Assembly: GCF_013377295.1 (NCBI RefSeq) | Contig: NZ_CP016180.1 | Location: forward strand, 868,001-932,000 | Length of the DNA: 64,000 bases | Source: Pasteurella skyensis | GTDB taxonomy: Bacteria; Pseudomonadota; Gammaproteobacteria; Enterobacterales; Pasteurellaceae | Direction: 5' to 3' | In this document: positions 9,555-17,744 of the stretch, one piece after another | How the letters are laid out: every line of letters starts with the position of its first letter | Position numbering within the stretch: position 1 is the first letter of the stretch | Notes under the pieces: model-generated | What the model saw: only the letters and a program-made list of their open reading frames with translations | Told to the model about the DNA's origin: nothing | The model's database searches: none | Program-made: the position numbers and the translations under genes

Positions 9555-9600
9555 AATTATGTATTGCAGGAATACTCCGTTAATAAGAGGTACGATAAAA

Positions 9601-10029
9601 ATGAAAAAATACACACTCCCCATTATCTTATATATTGCATTAGGCTTAGTACTGTCTAATCTCTTTGGTTTTTCTTATCAATCTATCGGTGATGAATGGT
9701 TGCCGACCTATTGGGCTAATCCTATTGTTTACAAAAAACAGGGTGTGACATCTCTTGAAAATTATTATAGTGTTTACGGTGTAATCGTAAATGTACTTAT
9801 CTGGAGTGTGATTTTATTTTTTATTGATAAAGTAGTTAAACAAGTTAAATATCCCTCAATATTTTATAAAATAGGGGTTATCTTCCTGTTAGTTCTTGCT
9901 TCTGTTTTTATTTTAGTAAATGGTTGTTTTGTGGGCGATGGTTTTAGTACAGAGCAAAATTATTGGCATTGGAATATTGATCAAGAAGCTAAAGATTGGG
10001 GTGGGGAGTATGGTGTATTTTTTAGATGA
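9601..10029 (+). CDS. Hypothetical membrane protein
   Basis: 142 residues from ATG 9601. This start is preceded by AGAGG at 9586-9590; an in-frame ATG at 9559 exists but would put a polar stretch in front of an obvious N-terminal hydrophobic segment. Three hydrophobic segments are visible: KKYTLPIILYIALG at the start, then around residues 60-75 and 88-110. The C-terminus is Trp-rich (YWHWNIDQEAKDWGG). Family not recognised; inner membrane predicted. Confidence 0.5.
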   Translation: MKKYTLPIILYIALGLVLSNLFGFSYQSIGDEWLPTYWANPIVYKKQGVTSLENYYSVYGVIVNVLIWSVILFFIDKVVKQVKYPSIFYKIGVIFLLVLASVFILVNGCFVGDGFSTEQNYWHWNIDQEAKDWGGEYGVFFR

Positions 10030-10114
10030 TTTTTAAATATCTTTATGAGAGAGTATTTAAAAAACAAATAGCGGTATGATGTTAATAAAAATTTGCAAAA
10101 ATAAAAGGATAAAT

Positions 10115-10639
10115 ATGACAAAAAATAGCGTATTAATAATAGTGTTCTTTAGTCTATTTATGAGCAATATATATGCTTCTCATTATAAATTAAGCAAAAA
10201 TGAAAAGCGTGATGGCTACGATTTTTTTGAATTTCAGCATTATCCAGATAAGGGAAAGAGTTTTAAAGATGTTTTTGATTCTTCTAAAGCAACTCAAAAA
10301 GCAGTTTATTTACGAATGCTTGGTGAGTTTTCCCCGAAAACAAATAAAGAATTATTTTCTTATTATGAAAAGCATATTCCTCAAGCGGTAATGAAAAAAG
10401 CGTTAAAATCTTCTGGTAATATGCATAATCCTGCAATACAACCTTTAAATAATATGTTTGATAAAGCCTTTAAAACCACCTCTTTTTTTAAAGAAATCAT
10501 CTCGATAATGGAAAAGCATTGTTATAAATTAAAAAAAATTGAGCGAGAAAAATTTAATATCAATACAAAAACTTTACGGATTTTGCAACCAGATATTTGG
10601 CTTTACTTTGATAAGCTAAGTAAATGTAATCAAAAATAA
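10115..10639 (+). CDS. Hypothetical exported protein
   Basis: 174 residues from ATG 10115, chosen because AAAGGA lies just upstream and because the resulting N-terminus, MTKNSVLIIVFFSLFMSN followed by IYAS, is a good signal peptide (cleavage near residue 22). An in-frame start at 10076 lies inside an uptake signal (AGCGGTATGATG then AAAATTTGCAAAA) and is unlikely. The mature protein is basic and helical with no recognised domain. Periplasmic location inferred. Confidence 0.5.
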   Translation: MTKNSVLIIVFFSLFMSNIYASHYKLSKNEKRDGYDFFEFQHYPDKGKSFKDVFDSSKATQKAVYLRMLGEFSPKTNKELFSYYEKHIPQAVMKKALKSSGNMHNPAIQPLNNMFDKAFKTTSFFKEIISIMEKHCYKLKKIEREKFNINTKTLRILQPDIWLYFDKLSKCNQK

Positions 10640-11182
10640 ATGGAAATAAAAATGACTCAATTTGATCTAATTCAAGAAATTAAAACAGCTTTTAAAGGAG
10701 TAACCTTAGAAGATGGAATTGGTCTTTGTGAGGGTAATGGTATTGATGATTATGCCTCTAAAGAGCAATTGTTAGAATTAAGAAAACAAGATGAAAAAGA
10801 AAATTGGGAAAATGTACCTTTTGACGATATTTGTGGTAAATATGAGAGTGCGTTTGTCTATTTAGATGCAAAAGGTATGCGATTTTATTTACCTCAATAT
10901 TTGATCGCGGATATTTTGTGGGAAGAGTTGCAAGATAAGGGCATTAATATGTCCTTTGAACCCAATTGGTTATTAGAGCGTGTAGAAGACGGACAATTCG
11001 AACTCCTTAATTACGCTCAAATACAGGCTATTATTCATTATTTAGAATACAATATACAACTTGAAATTGAAGAAAATAAAAAATATGGGGTTGCGGACGA
11101 GTATAATCAAACACTTTATACAAATTCACCAGTATTACAAAAATGGAAACAGTTATTAAGCGATAAAAGAGAGAAAAAATGA
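10640..11182 (+). CDS. DUF6714-like protein
   Basis: 180 residues, cytosolic. The central [13 protein letters not shown] is the motif I associate with the DUF6714 family of small proteins found beside secretion-toxin genes. A helical C-terminal part follows. The start immediately follows the stop of the upstream gene; a second in-frame ATG at 10652 (MTQFDL) is an alternative. The stop overlaps the cobB start (ATGA at 11179-11182), so cobB is probably translated by re-initiation from this gene. Function unknown. Confidence 0.55.
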   Translation: MEIKMTQFDLIQEIKTAFKGVTLEDGIGLCEGNGIDDYASKEQLLELRKQDEKENWENVPFDDICGKYESAFVYLDAKGMRFYLPQYLIADILWEELQDKGINMSFEPNWLLERVEDGQFELLNYAQIQAIIHYLEYNIQLEIEENKKYGVADEYNQTLYTNSPVLQKWKQLLSDKREKK

Positions 11183-11883
11183 AAGTCGTCGTATTAACAG
11201 GTGCTGGAATTTCAGCGGAATCAGGTATTCAAACCTTTAGAGCCAGTGATGGGTTGTGGGAAAATCATCGTATAGATGATGTGGCAACCCCTGAGGGATT
11301 TTGGCGTGATCCTGAATTGGTGCAACAGTTTTATAATCAGCGTCGTGAGAAATTATTTGATCCTCAAATTCAACCTAATGCAGCCCATTTTGCACTGGCT
11401 AAATTGGAGCAGAGATTAGGTAAAGACTTTTTATTGGTGACTCAAAATGTGGATAATTTACACGAACGAGCTGGCTCAAAAAACTTAATTCATATGCACG
11501 GTGAGTTGTTAAAAGTGCGCTGTGTTAAATCGGGAAAAGTATACCACTGGGAAAAGGCGATTACTTCTGACGATAAGTGCAGTTGTTGTAATACGCCACA
11601 AGTTTTACGCCCTCATATTGTGTGGTTTGGTGAAATGCCGTTAGAAATGGAGCGAATTTATAAAAGGTTGCAAGAGTGTGATTATTTTATTGCGATAGGG
11701 ACGTCGGGTAATGTTTATCCTGCGGCAGGTTTTGTACAAGAAGCAAATTATGCAAGAGCAAATACGGTGGAGTTAAATTTAGAACCAAGTAAAACCCATT
11801 CTGTTTTTAAACAAGGTTATTATGGATTAGCGAGCCAAATTGTACCTGAGTTTGTTGATAAATTATTATTAAAAGCAATTTAA
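11179..11883 (+). CDS. cobB: NAD-dependent protein deacylase (sirtuin)
   Basis: 234 residues. GAGIS at residues 8-12 is the NAD-binding loop, [12 protein letters not shown] and HMHGEL carry the nicotinamide pocket and the catalytic His, and the zinc ligands are the Cys of RCVKSG and the DKCSCC cluster. This is the same spacing as I recall for E. coli CobB. The YNQRR motif around residue 54 supplies the Tyr and Arg that mark desuccinylase/demalonylase activity in class III sirtuins. It removes acyl groups from lysines in the cytosol using NAD. Start overlaps the preceding stop by four bases. An uptake signal follows it. Confidence 0.93.
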   Translation: MKVVVLTGAGISAESGIQTFRASDGLWENHRIDDVATPEGFWRDPELVQQFYNQRREKLFDPQIQPNAAHFALAKLEQRLGKDFLLVTQNVDNLHERAGSKNLIHMHGELLKVRCVKSGKVYHWEKAITSDDKCSCCNTPQVLRPHIVWFGEMPLEMERIYKRLQECDYFIAIGTSGNVYPAAGFVQEANYARANTVELNLEPSKTHSVFKQGYYGLASQIVPEFVDKLLLKAI

Positions 11884-11992
11884 GCGGTGACATTGTCACT
11901 AAAATTTGCAAAAATGGAGTAAACAACGAGTTAGTATATAAAAATATTAAAATAACTCGTCATTATAATAAGTAAAAACAGGGAGTGATGGA

Positions 11993-12697
11993 ATGGTTGA
12001 TAACACACAGCAAGGATTCCTCTCTAAAGGTCTTTCTGCCATTATAGGTATATCGCCTTTAGCTATCTCTGCCGTCCCTTGGGGGGTTTTGTGCGGTACT
12101 TTATCGATACAGGCAGGGTTAACCAGTATGCAAGCGCAAATAATGTCATTAGTGGTTTTTTCAGGTACAATTCAACTATCTGGTATTGCCATTTTTGCAA
12201 CAGGTGGAAGTTGGCTGGGTTTAGTGAATAATACCGTAATGATTGGCGCACGTTACTCTCTCTATGCTGCTACTTATCAAAGAGAGCTGTCTAAATTATC
12301 CTTTATAAAACGAGCTGCTTTTGCATTTCTATTAATTGATGAACTGTTTGTTATTGCTCAAAATCGTCAATTTAAAACAGGTTATTTTGATTATTGGTAT
12401 GTGGTGATTGGCGGTTTTTTCTTTTATATTTTATGGAATATAGCAACCTTTACAGGCATCTATTTTGCACAGGTTGTGCAAGATATTGATAAACTTGGTT
12501 TGGATTTTACTATTGTGGCGACTTTTGTGGCAATGATGGTGCCGATGATTAGAAGTAAAGCGATTTTAATTGCGGCCTTAACCAGCGGTATTTGTATCTT
12601 AACACTCAGTTATTTTGCTGTTGAACAAGGTTTAGTGATTTCTACCTTAATTGGAATGATCGTGGGTTATACGTTAGATAGAAGGGGAGTGCAATGA
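11993..12697 (+). CDS. azlC: AzlC family branched-chain amino acid exporter subunit, copy 1
   Basis: 234 residues, polytopic inner-membrane protein, large subunit of the AzlCD transporter that exports branched-chain amino acids and analogues. Family signature near the N-terminus: SPLAISAVPWGVLCGTLS, followed by the AQIMSLVVFSGTIQLSG segment. About six to seven membrane segments. The stop overlaps the start of azlD by four bases (ATGA), the usual arrangement. It is duplicated immediately downstream; the two AzlC copies are clearly related but have diverged substantially. Confidence 0.88.
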   Translation: MVDNTQQGFLSKGLSAIIGISPLAISAVPWGVLCGTLSIQAGLTSMQAQIMSLVVFSGTIQLSGIAIFATGGSWLGLVNNTVMIGARYSLYAATYQRELSKLSFIKRAAFAFLLIDELFVIAQNRQFKTGYFDYWYVVIGGFFFYILWNIATFTGIYFAQVVQDIDKLGLDFTIVATFVAMMVPMIRSKAILIAALTSGICILTLSYFAVEQGLVISTLIGMIVGYTLDRRGVQ

Positions 12698-13029
12698 TTT
12701 CATCATCTTATTTTACTGTTGCAATTTTATTAATGGCAATCATTACATTCTCAATTCGTTATCTATTTTTTACACGAACCTTTAAAATAAACTTGAGTAA
12801 TAAAGTGAGGTCGATATTGCTGTTTACTGCACCCTGTGTTTTAACCGCAATGTTTACCCCTGTACTTTTTCAGGATCTGATCGCCACCAAACAAGTAACC
12901 GCACTTTTTAGTAGCAGCTACTTCTGGGCAGGTCTCTGTGCGATTCTCTTCAGTCTGTTTATTCGACATACTTTTTTGGTAATTATTTTAAGTATGGCAG
13001 TGTTTTATGGATTGAGAATTGTTCTATAA
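12694..13029 (+). CDS. azlD: AzlD family small transporter subunit, copy 1
   Basis: 111 residues with three to four membrane segments, the small partner of AzlC. It overlaps azlC by four bases. The protein differs from the second copy (13908-14243) at only four positions by eye, all in the C-terminal third. The AzlC partners differ far more, so selection or gene conversion has held the AzlD copies together. Many synonymous differences exist between the two azlD genes. Confidence 0.88.
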   Translation: MISSSYFTVAILLMAIITFSIRYLFFTRTFKINLSNKVRSILLFTAPCVLTAMFTPVLFQDLIATKQVTALFSSSYFWAGLCAILFSLFIRHTFLVIILSMAVFYGLRIVL

Positions 13030-13206
13030 TTGAATCTTCTATTTATTAAGTACTGTTTTCAGTAAATTATAGCGGTGACATTAACATCAAAATTTACCAA
13101 TAATAAATGTAAAAAAGTTGTATGAATTTTGTATGATAGTTTGCAAAATATTATAAAATATTATAAGACACCTTTTTGCACAAAATATTAGGGAACACAT
13201 AGCGTA

Positions 13207-13911
13207 ATGATAAATAAGCAATCATTTTTATTTAAAGGGATATCAGCTACTTTAGCCAGTTTACCTCTAGCGATTTCTTGCATACCTTGGGGTGTTTTAT
13301 GCGGCACACTTTCCATACAAGCAGGATTAAGCAATATACAAGCTCAAATGATGTCATTATGTATTTTTGCAGGCGCGGCACAGCTATCAGGTATTGCTAT
13401 TTTAGGGGCGGGCGGAAGTTGGTTAGCATTAATTAATAGCACAGTAATGATTGGCTCTCGCCACCTTTTATATTCGGCTACTTATCATAGCGAGATCGTG
13501 AAACTTCCTTTGATTAAACGGATCTTTTTTGCTTTTTTATTAACCGATGAAATGTTTGTTATTGCACAAGCAGAGCAGTTTAAAAAAGGGTATTTTGATT
13601 ATTGGTATGCCGTTATTGCAGGATTTTCATTTTATATTATATGGAATATTGCCACCTTTTCAGGTATCTATTTTGCTCAATTATTACAAAATATCGACCA
13701 ACTGGGTTTAGATTTCGCAATTGCCGCCACCTTTCTTGCAATGGTGATTCCAATGATTAAGAGCAAAACAGTTTTAATTGCCGTTAGCACAAGCAGTATC
13801 AGTATATTTGCCTTTCATTATTTTGATTTTGCCGTTGAACAAGGGCTAGTGATTTCCGCTTTAACAGGGATGATTGTGGGTTATATATTAGACAGAAAGG
13901 AGGCGGAATGA
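13207..13911 (+). CDS. azlC: AzlC family branched-chain amino acid exporter subunit, copy 2
   Basis: 234 residues, same family and topology as the gene at 11993. It shares LPLAISCIPWGVLCGTLS and the AQMMSLCIFAGAAQLSG segment. A three-residue difference near the C-terminus (HYFDFAVEQG against SYFAVEQG) is the main indel. The upstream gap (13030-13206) contains an uptake-like AGCGGTGACATT motif and room for a promoter, so the two azlCD pairs may be separately expressed. Probably moves a different set of substrates from copy 1; this is inference from divergence. Confidence 0.87.
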   Translation: MINKQSFLFKGISATLASLPLAISCIPWGVLCGTLSIQAGLSNIQAQMMSLCIFAGAAQLSGIAILGAGGSWLALINSTVMIGSRHLLYSATYHSEIVKLPLIKRIFFAFLLTDEMFVIAQAEQFKKGYFDYWYAVIAGFSFYIIWNIATFSGIYFAQLLQNIDQLGLDFAIAATFLAMVIPMIKSKTVLIAVSTSSISIFAFHYFDFAVEQGLVISALTGMIVGYILDRKEAE

Positions 13912-14243
13912 TCTCTTCATCATATTTCACCGTTGCGATTTTATTAATGGCGATTATCACATTTTCAATACGCTACTTATTTTTTACACGAACCTTTAAA
14001 ATAAACTTAAGTAATAAAGTGAGATCAATACTACTATTTACCGCCCCTTGTGTTTTAACCGCAATGTTTACCCCTGTACTTTTTCAAGATTTGATCGCCA
14101 CCAAACAAGTCACCGCACTTTTTAGCAGCAGCTACTTCTGGGCTGGTATCTGTGCGATTCTCTTTAGCCTGTTTATTCGACATACCTTTGCCGTAATTAT
14201 TTTAAGTATGGCTGTATTTTACGGATTAAGAACTTTTTTATAA
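13908..14243 (+). CDS. azlD: AzlD family small transporter subunit, copy 2
   Basis: 111 residues, nearly identical in protein to the first copy and overlapping its azlC by four bases. A stretch of about 38 bases in the middle (coding CVLTAMFTPVLF) is identical in DNA between copies while flanking codons differ at synonymous sites, giving a patchy pattern consistent with partial gene conversion. Inner membrane. Confidence 0.87.
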   Translation: MISSSYFTVAILLMAIITFSIRYLFFTRTFKINLSNKVRSILLFTAPCVLTAMFTPVLFQDLIATKQVTALFSSSYFWAGICAILFSLFIRHTFAVIILSMAVFYGLRTFL

Positions 14244-14331
14244 TCATAGGATAGCGGATACATTAAAGCAAAAATTTGCAAATTTACCCAAAATACCAAT
14301 ATAAAATATCTATATTTATCACATTAAATTC

Positions 14332-14420
14332 ACTCCAAGCCATCTACACGATGATTAACATAATAATGCTAAGTATTTGTTTGTAACTTGTGTTTCTAAG
14401 CCATCTACACGATGGTTAAC
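14332..14420 (-). CRISPR. Mini-CRISPR array A (two repeats, one 33-nt spacer)
   Basis: Reading on the minus strand, the first 28-nt repeat (14420 to 14393) begins GTTAACCATC, has loop GTGTA and ends GATGGCTTAGAAA. The second (14359 to 14332) is the same with decay at its end (GGAGT instead of AGAAA) and one T in the 5' part. The spacer is 14360-14392. Repeat length, CCATC/GATGG stem and 3' GCTTAGAAA match type I-F repeats. A terminal decayed repeat is usual in real arrays. The leader lies on the right, at 14421-14554. No cas genes are present in the window. Confidence 0.75.
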
Positions 14421-14554
14421 TAGAAATTTTATTCATAAATCTCTGATTTTGCAATACCTGAAATGAAAAATTAGAAAAATACCCTTTTTTTGAGTGTGTT
14501 TGTAAATTATTGATAATAAAAGGGTTTTAAAATAGCTAAAAATAAAGGGTATTT
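14421..14554 (-). promoter_or_regulatory. CRISPR leader of array A
   Basis: An AT-rich segment that, read on the minus strand, aligns at roughly 80 percent by eye with 56228-56362, the sequence in front of array C. Shared blocks include AAAAAAAGGGTATTTTT and TATTGCAAAAT, and both end in TCTA immediately before the first repeat base. This is the pattern of a CRISPR leader (promoter and spacer-integration signal). Confidence 0.65.
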
Positions 14555-14583
14555 TTAGTTATTCCATAGGGGAGTAAAGAATA

Positions 14584-14637
14584 AAGCGGAATGATGTGAA
14601 TATAAATTTGCAAATTTTTGATAAAATCATACCGCTT
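14584..14637. terminator. Convergent uptake-signal pair, probable bidirectional terminator
   Basis: AAGCGG at the left and ACCGCTT at the right enclose AAATTTGCAAATTTTT and can pair as AAGCGGAATGAT with ATCATACCGCTT. It lies between the plus-strand azlCD block and the minus-strand DUF805 gene, where a bidirectional terminator is expected. Confidence 0.6.
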
Positions 14638-14650
14638 ATTTATTTTCAAT

Positions 14651-15136
14651 TTATGTACTAGGGCTGTCTCCCCATTTATTTGGTGATTTTTGACTACCTT
14701 TAAAATAAAGAAAAAGACTTAAAATAAAAGTGATAAACGTAATAAAAAGAAAGATACCCATATATAAAAAAATGGTTCTTTCATCATAATTATCTGTACC
14801 ATAATATCCGTCAAGTTCTATCGCTTTTGATAGATAAAGTAAGAAACTCCCTAAAAATGGGATTATTACGCCAAAGAACCACCAACCAGATTTTCCCAAG
14901 TCGTGTAATCTTCGTATAACAAGACTCATACCAGAAAGAATAACCATAGTATTATATAATCTGAGAATAGCGTAGGGGAGTGGAACTTTTGTTATAAGTG
15001 CTATCTGTAAAAGTAGTAAAAATATTAAAGTATTAATGACAGTAAACCAACATAATTCAGCACGAGTCGCTCGACCTTTATAATTAAAGGTATTTTTTAA
15101 CGAGTGTAAATAATGGTTTATTATCGTATTAAGCAT
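14651..15136 (-). CDS. DUF805 family membrane protein
   Basis: 161 residues from ATG 15136, which follows the stop of the DsrE-like gene by one base; an in-frame start further upstream would overlap that gene. The family pattern is visible: an aromatic-rich N-terminus with FNYKGRATRAELCWF, four membrane segments, and RRLHDLGKSGWWFF in the middle. DUF805 proteins are small inner-membrane proteins of unknown function. Co-transcribed with the upstream DsrE-like gene. Confidence 0.85.
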   Translation of the reverse strand: MLNTIINHYLHSLKNTFNYKGRATRAELCWFTVINTLIFLLLLQIALITKVPLPYAILRLYNTMVILSGMSLVIRRLHDLGKSGWWFFGVIIPFLGSFLLYLSKAIELDGYYGTDNYDERTIFLYMGIFLFITFITFILSLFLYFKGSQKSPNKWGDSPST

Positions 15137-15137
15137 T

Positions 15138-15494
15138 TTAAAAAGTGAGAACCTTGTCGCTATCAATTACCCAGTCAGCTAAAGCATCCATTGTGGATTT
15201 TTCAGCCCCTTCAAAATAAGGTTGGTTTTTATAAATACCACAACGAGACATACAAGAGCCACATACTTTTACTGGCACACCTTTAGCAATTAAGTTTTTA
15301 AGCATTTGAGATAAATCTTGATCGTAGCCTTGTGGGGGAGTGCAGCTATCACGAGCCATATCCACCGCATCATTCATTAGAAAAATACGTACTTCTACAT
15401 CTTTATTGGTTAAAGTGTTAGCCAAACGTAACCCATTCCAAGTTACATCAGTGCTATCATAAGGTTCACGATTAAAGATAATTAATGTTTTCAT
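15138..15494 (-). CDS. DsrE/DsrF-like sulfur-relay family protein
   Basis: 118 residues with the DsrE fold: MKTLIIFNREPYDSTDVTWN at the start, then VEVRIFLMNDAVDMAR and a Cys-rich VCGSCMSRCGI near residue 78. The conserved cysteines of DsrE-like proteins carry persulfide sulfur in the cytosol; this YchN-like branch is not functionally settled. Length is typical. A weak purine-rich ribosome site lies just upstream of ATG 15494. It is first of a two-gene unit with DUF805. Confidence 0.85.
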   Translation of the reverse strand: MKTLIIFNREPYDSTDVTWNGLRLANTLTNKDVEVRIFLMNDAVDMARDSCTPPQGYDQDLSQMLKNLIAKGVPVKVCGSCMSRCGIYKNQPYFEGAEKSTMDALADWVIDSDKVLTF

Positions 15495-15564
15495 TTTTCC
15501 TCTCTTTGGTTATCAGATAAGAATAATTTGCAATTCAATCTAACACGTTAAGTATCAAAATGTA

Positions 15565-15618
15565 AAGCGGTATGATTTTGTTAGAAATTTGCAAATTTTG
15601 ATCGTTATCTTACCGCTT
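15565..15618 (-). terminator. Convergent uptake-signal pair downstream of dsrE promoter region
   Basis: AAGCGGTATGAT and ATCTTACCGCTT flank AAATTTGCAAATTTT, forming a stem-loop between the ankyrin gene (to its right, ending leftwards) and the DsrE gene. Read on the minus strand it follows the ankyrin gene toward the DsrE gene but lies upstream of the latter. It can serve both as DNA-uptake signal and as terminator of the genes to the right. Confidence 0.5.
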
Positions 15619-15631
15619 GTTTGCAGAACTA

Positions 15632-16438
15632 TTATAAACATACCTTTTTAATATTATGTAGTTTTCTATATTCTGGTGGTGAAATAGCAGGGAATTTTGC
15701 TCCTCTTGCTTTAAGTAATTCCATAAGATGTGCTAACTTTCTTTTTTCGATTCCCCACGCGTCCTCGTATTCACTTTGTACTAAATGAGCAACATTTTCT
15801 CCAGCTTTACTATATCCATCAGTTTCTACTCCTAAATCCTCTATCATCCAGATAGCAATGTCATAAGCACCAGAAATAATAGCCTCATATAACAACGGAA
15901 CATCGCAGTAATTCTTATAATTCATATCAAAACCTAATTTATAAAACGTTTTGACATTTTCAAAGTTTTTCAAGCCAAAGCTATCAGCTATAGGAGGAAA
16001 TCTCCTACCATGCTCTCTATCTGTCCAGTACATATCTGCCCCATTCTTAACGAACAGTTCAATCAATTCAGGAACAGTTCCAGAAGCAAATATATCCAAC
16101 ATGGTGGAATTCATTTGCGTCACTCGAGCATCAGGATTCGCCCCTCTTTTGAGTAAGGTTTCCATTGCTGCATATCCGTGGCGACCACGATTGAGTACCA
16201 CCCACCACAATGGTGTGACCCCACCAACACCTTGAATATCTACAGGCGTTCCACTATCAATTAAGGCATTAATTTTTACAATATCACCTTTAACCGCTGC
16301 ATTCGCTAATGCAATTGCTTTAGGATCACTAAAATATTCATTTACATTTAATTTTTTTATTCCTATTCCTAATCCATTGCCAAATAAAACACTTTGACAA
16401 CCGACTAAACCAAAAAGAAACAACCATAATTTTTTCAT
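15632..16438 (-). CDS. Ankyrin-repeat lipoprotein
   Basis: 268 residues. The N-terminus MKKLWLFLFGLVGCQSVLF has a lipobox LVGC with Cys at residue 14, predicting a lipid anchor. Three to four ankyrin repeats follow: KGDIVKINALIDSGTPVDIQ, GVTPLWWVVLNRG with METLLKRGANPDAR, and VPELIELFVKNGADMYW. A more degenerate repeat region continues to residue 250. Ankyrin proteins of this size are among the families found as immunity proteins to secreted toxins; no toxin is nearby. It heads a series of minus-strand accessory genes. Confidence 0.8.
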   Translation of the reverse strand: MKKLWLFLFGLVGCQSVLFGNGLGIGIKKLNVNEYFSDPKAIALANAAVKGDIVKINALIDSGTPVDIQGVGGVTPLWWVVLNRGRHGYAAMETLLKRGANPDARVTQMNSTMLDIFASGTVPELIELFVKNGADMYWTDREHGRRFPPIADSFGLKNFENVKTFYKLGFDMNYKNYCDVPLLYEAIISGAYDIAIWMIEDLGVETDGYSKAGENVAHLVQSEYEDAWGIEKRKLAHLMELLKARGAKFPAISPPEYRKLHNIKKVCL

Positions 16439-16489
16439 TTTATACCGCCTTATGTATTGTTTTGGTAAATTTTAAATAAAATCTGACCG

Positions 16490-17242
16490 CTATTTATTCG
16501 TTAAATGGTTAGTTTTACTATCATAAAGATACTCGCCATTTTTATCTTTTACAATAAAAGTACCATTAAATATAAAACCCTCTGCACTCACACCATCATA
16601 AGTACCTTTCACTGCCCCTAACACCTCAAAAGTCTTGGCATCTAAAAATACTTGATGTTCATAATGAAAAATGTTTTTCTCATCATAAATAAATCCATTA
16701 TTATTTAGTTTAAAGTTATGGGTATCTATCTCTATCACGTTATCTTTACAAAAAACAAAATTTTTATCTCTGGCGTAACAAAAATCTAAATATTCAAAAC
16801 TCTCTCTATCGGCGTTTTCCATTTTCTCAAAGCCATAAAAAATAGCATTTTTATCTTGATAATAAATCGTATCGTATTCTTCTTTAATCGCCTTGAAACT
16901 CTTACCATCAATTCCTGGAATTGCATAATATTCATATATTGCATTAGGATTATTTATAACACCAAATTCTGTTTTTATTGTTTCAGGTGGTGAGTTTTTA
17001 GTAAGGCGAGTGGCAAAAACGTTATTTTTATCTTTTAATGTACCACATTTCATTCGCTTTAAAGAATAAGGATCGGCATTGGGAATTTCTGTTATTCTTT
17101 GAATAAACTTCCCCGCGATAACATCAACTATTTGCTCTTGTTGATATACTTTACCTCCATCAGTATAAATTTGTATATACTTATGATTTATAAGTAAATA
17201 AGGCTTATCTTTTGTTGCCTTTTGTATAAGTTGTTTTTTCAT
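16490..17242 (-). CDS. DKNYY-domain protein
   Basis: 250 residues. It contains the repeated D-K-N-x-[VIF] pattern of the DKNYY family: LKDKNNVFATRL, YYQDKNAIFYGF, YARDKNFVFCKD, YDEKNIFHYEHQ and VKDKNGEYLYDS, each followed by an aromatic residue and about 20-40 residues of linker. No signal peptide or membrane segment is evident. DKNYY proteins are frequently encoded with WG-repeat, YwqK and ankyrin proteins in immunity-like clusters, as here; molecular function unknown. Start ATG 17242. Confidence 0.85.
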   Translation of the reverse strand: MKKQLIQKATKDKPYLLINHKYIQIYTDGGKVYQQEQIVDVIAGKFIQRITEIPNADPYSLKRMKCGTLKDKNNVFATRLTKNSPPETIKTEFGVINNPNAIYEYYAIPGIDGKSFKAIKEEYDTIYYQDKNAIFYGFEKMENADRESFEYLDFCYARDKNFVFCKDNVIEIDTHNFKLNNNGFIYDEKNIFHYEHQVFLDAKTFEVLGAVKGTYDGVSAEGFIFNGTFIVKDKNGEYLYDSKTNHLTNK

Positions 17243-17260
17243 CGTTACCTTATTTTTAAA

Positions 17261-17744
17261 CTATAATGTAATGGGTTTATCAAAAATCATTTCATCTACA
17301 ATATTGTTGTTTTTATCATAGATATGATATGAAATTATTTTGCCTTCATCAGTATATTTAATCATTACTTTCCACTGATTTTCTCCAAAATCCCAGTCAT
17401 CACTATATTTAATCATTGTTTTCCATTGATGTTCTTCAAATTCCTCGTCATCATTATAATCCTTAGCTTTGGGATGACGATAGATAATGCGTTCACCTAT
17501 GTTTTTATATACGAGTTTTGTGCCATTTTCTCTAATTTGTCCATCATAATACACATTCTGTGTAGTCATAAAAAGTATACTTAGGTACCCATTCTTTTGT
17601 ATGGTTTTCTTTAAAAATTTTATGCTCATACAATTGACCATTATCAAACCATATTTTTTCTTCTTTTTCAGTTCTATGTTCTATTAACCTACCACTTTCA
17701 GTCCATTTTTTATACTCTGTTTCGGTATCTAAAATCCATACATT
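17261..17744 (-). pseudogene. Frameshifted YwqK/MORN-like protein remnant
   Basis: Two minus-strand frames together encode MORN_2/YwqK-type repeats. The first (about 17744 to 17560) reads YKKWTESGRLIEHRTEKEEK and IWFDNGQLYEHKIFKENH. The second (ending at 17261) reads NVYYDGQIRENGTKLVYKN, MIKYSDDWDFGENQWK and MIKYTDEGKIISYHIYDKNN. The shift is near 17572-17578, at a short T run on the coding strand. The first frame has no start codon and continues in frame from the stop codon of the gene at 17745, so the 5' end is also lost. YwqK-like proteins are annotated as antitoxin/immunity partners. Confidence 0.65.

Noticed and set aside
12899-14125. ACCGCACTT, the Haemophilus influenzae-type uptake core, in both azlD copies
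   Set aside because: The rest of the window uses the AAGCGGT type. The two occurrences are one site duplicated with the gene and may be chance.
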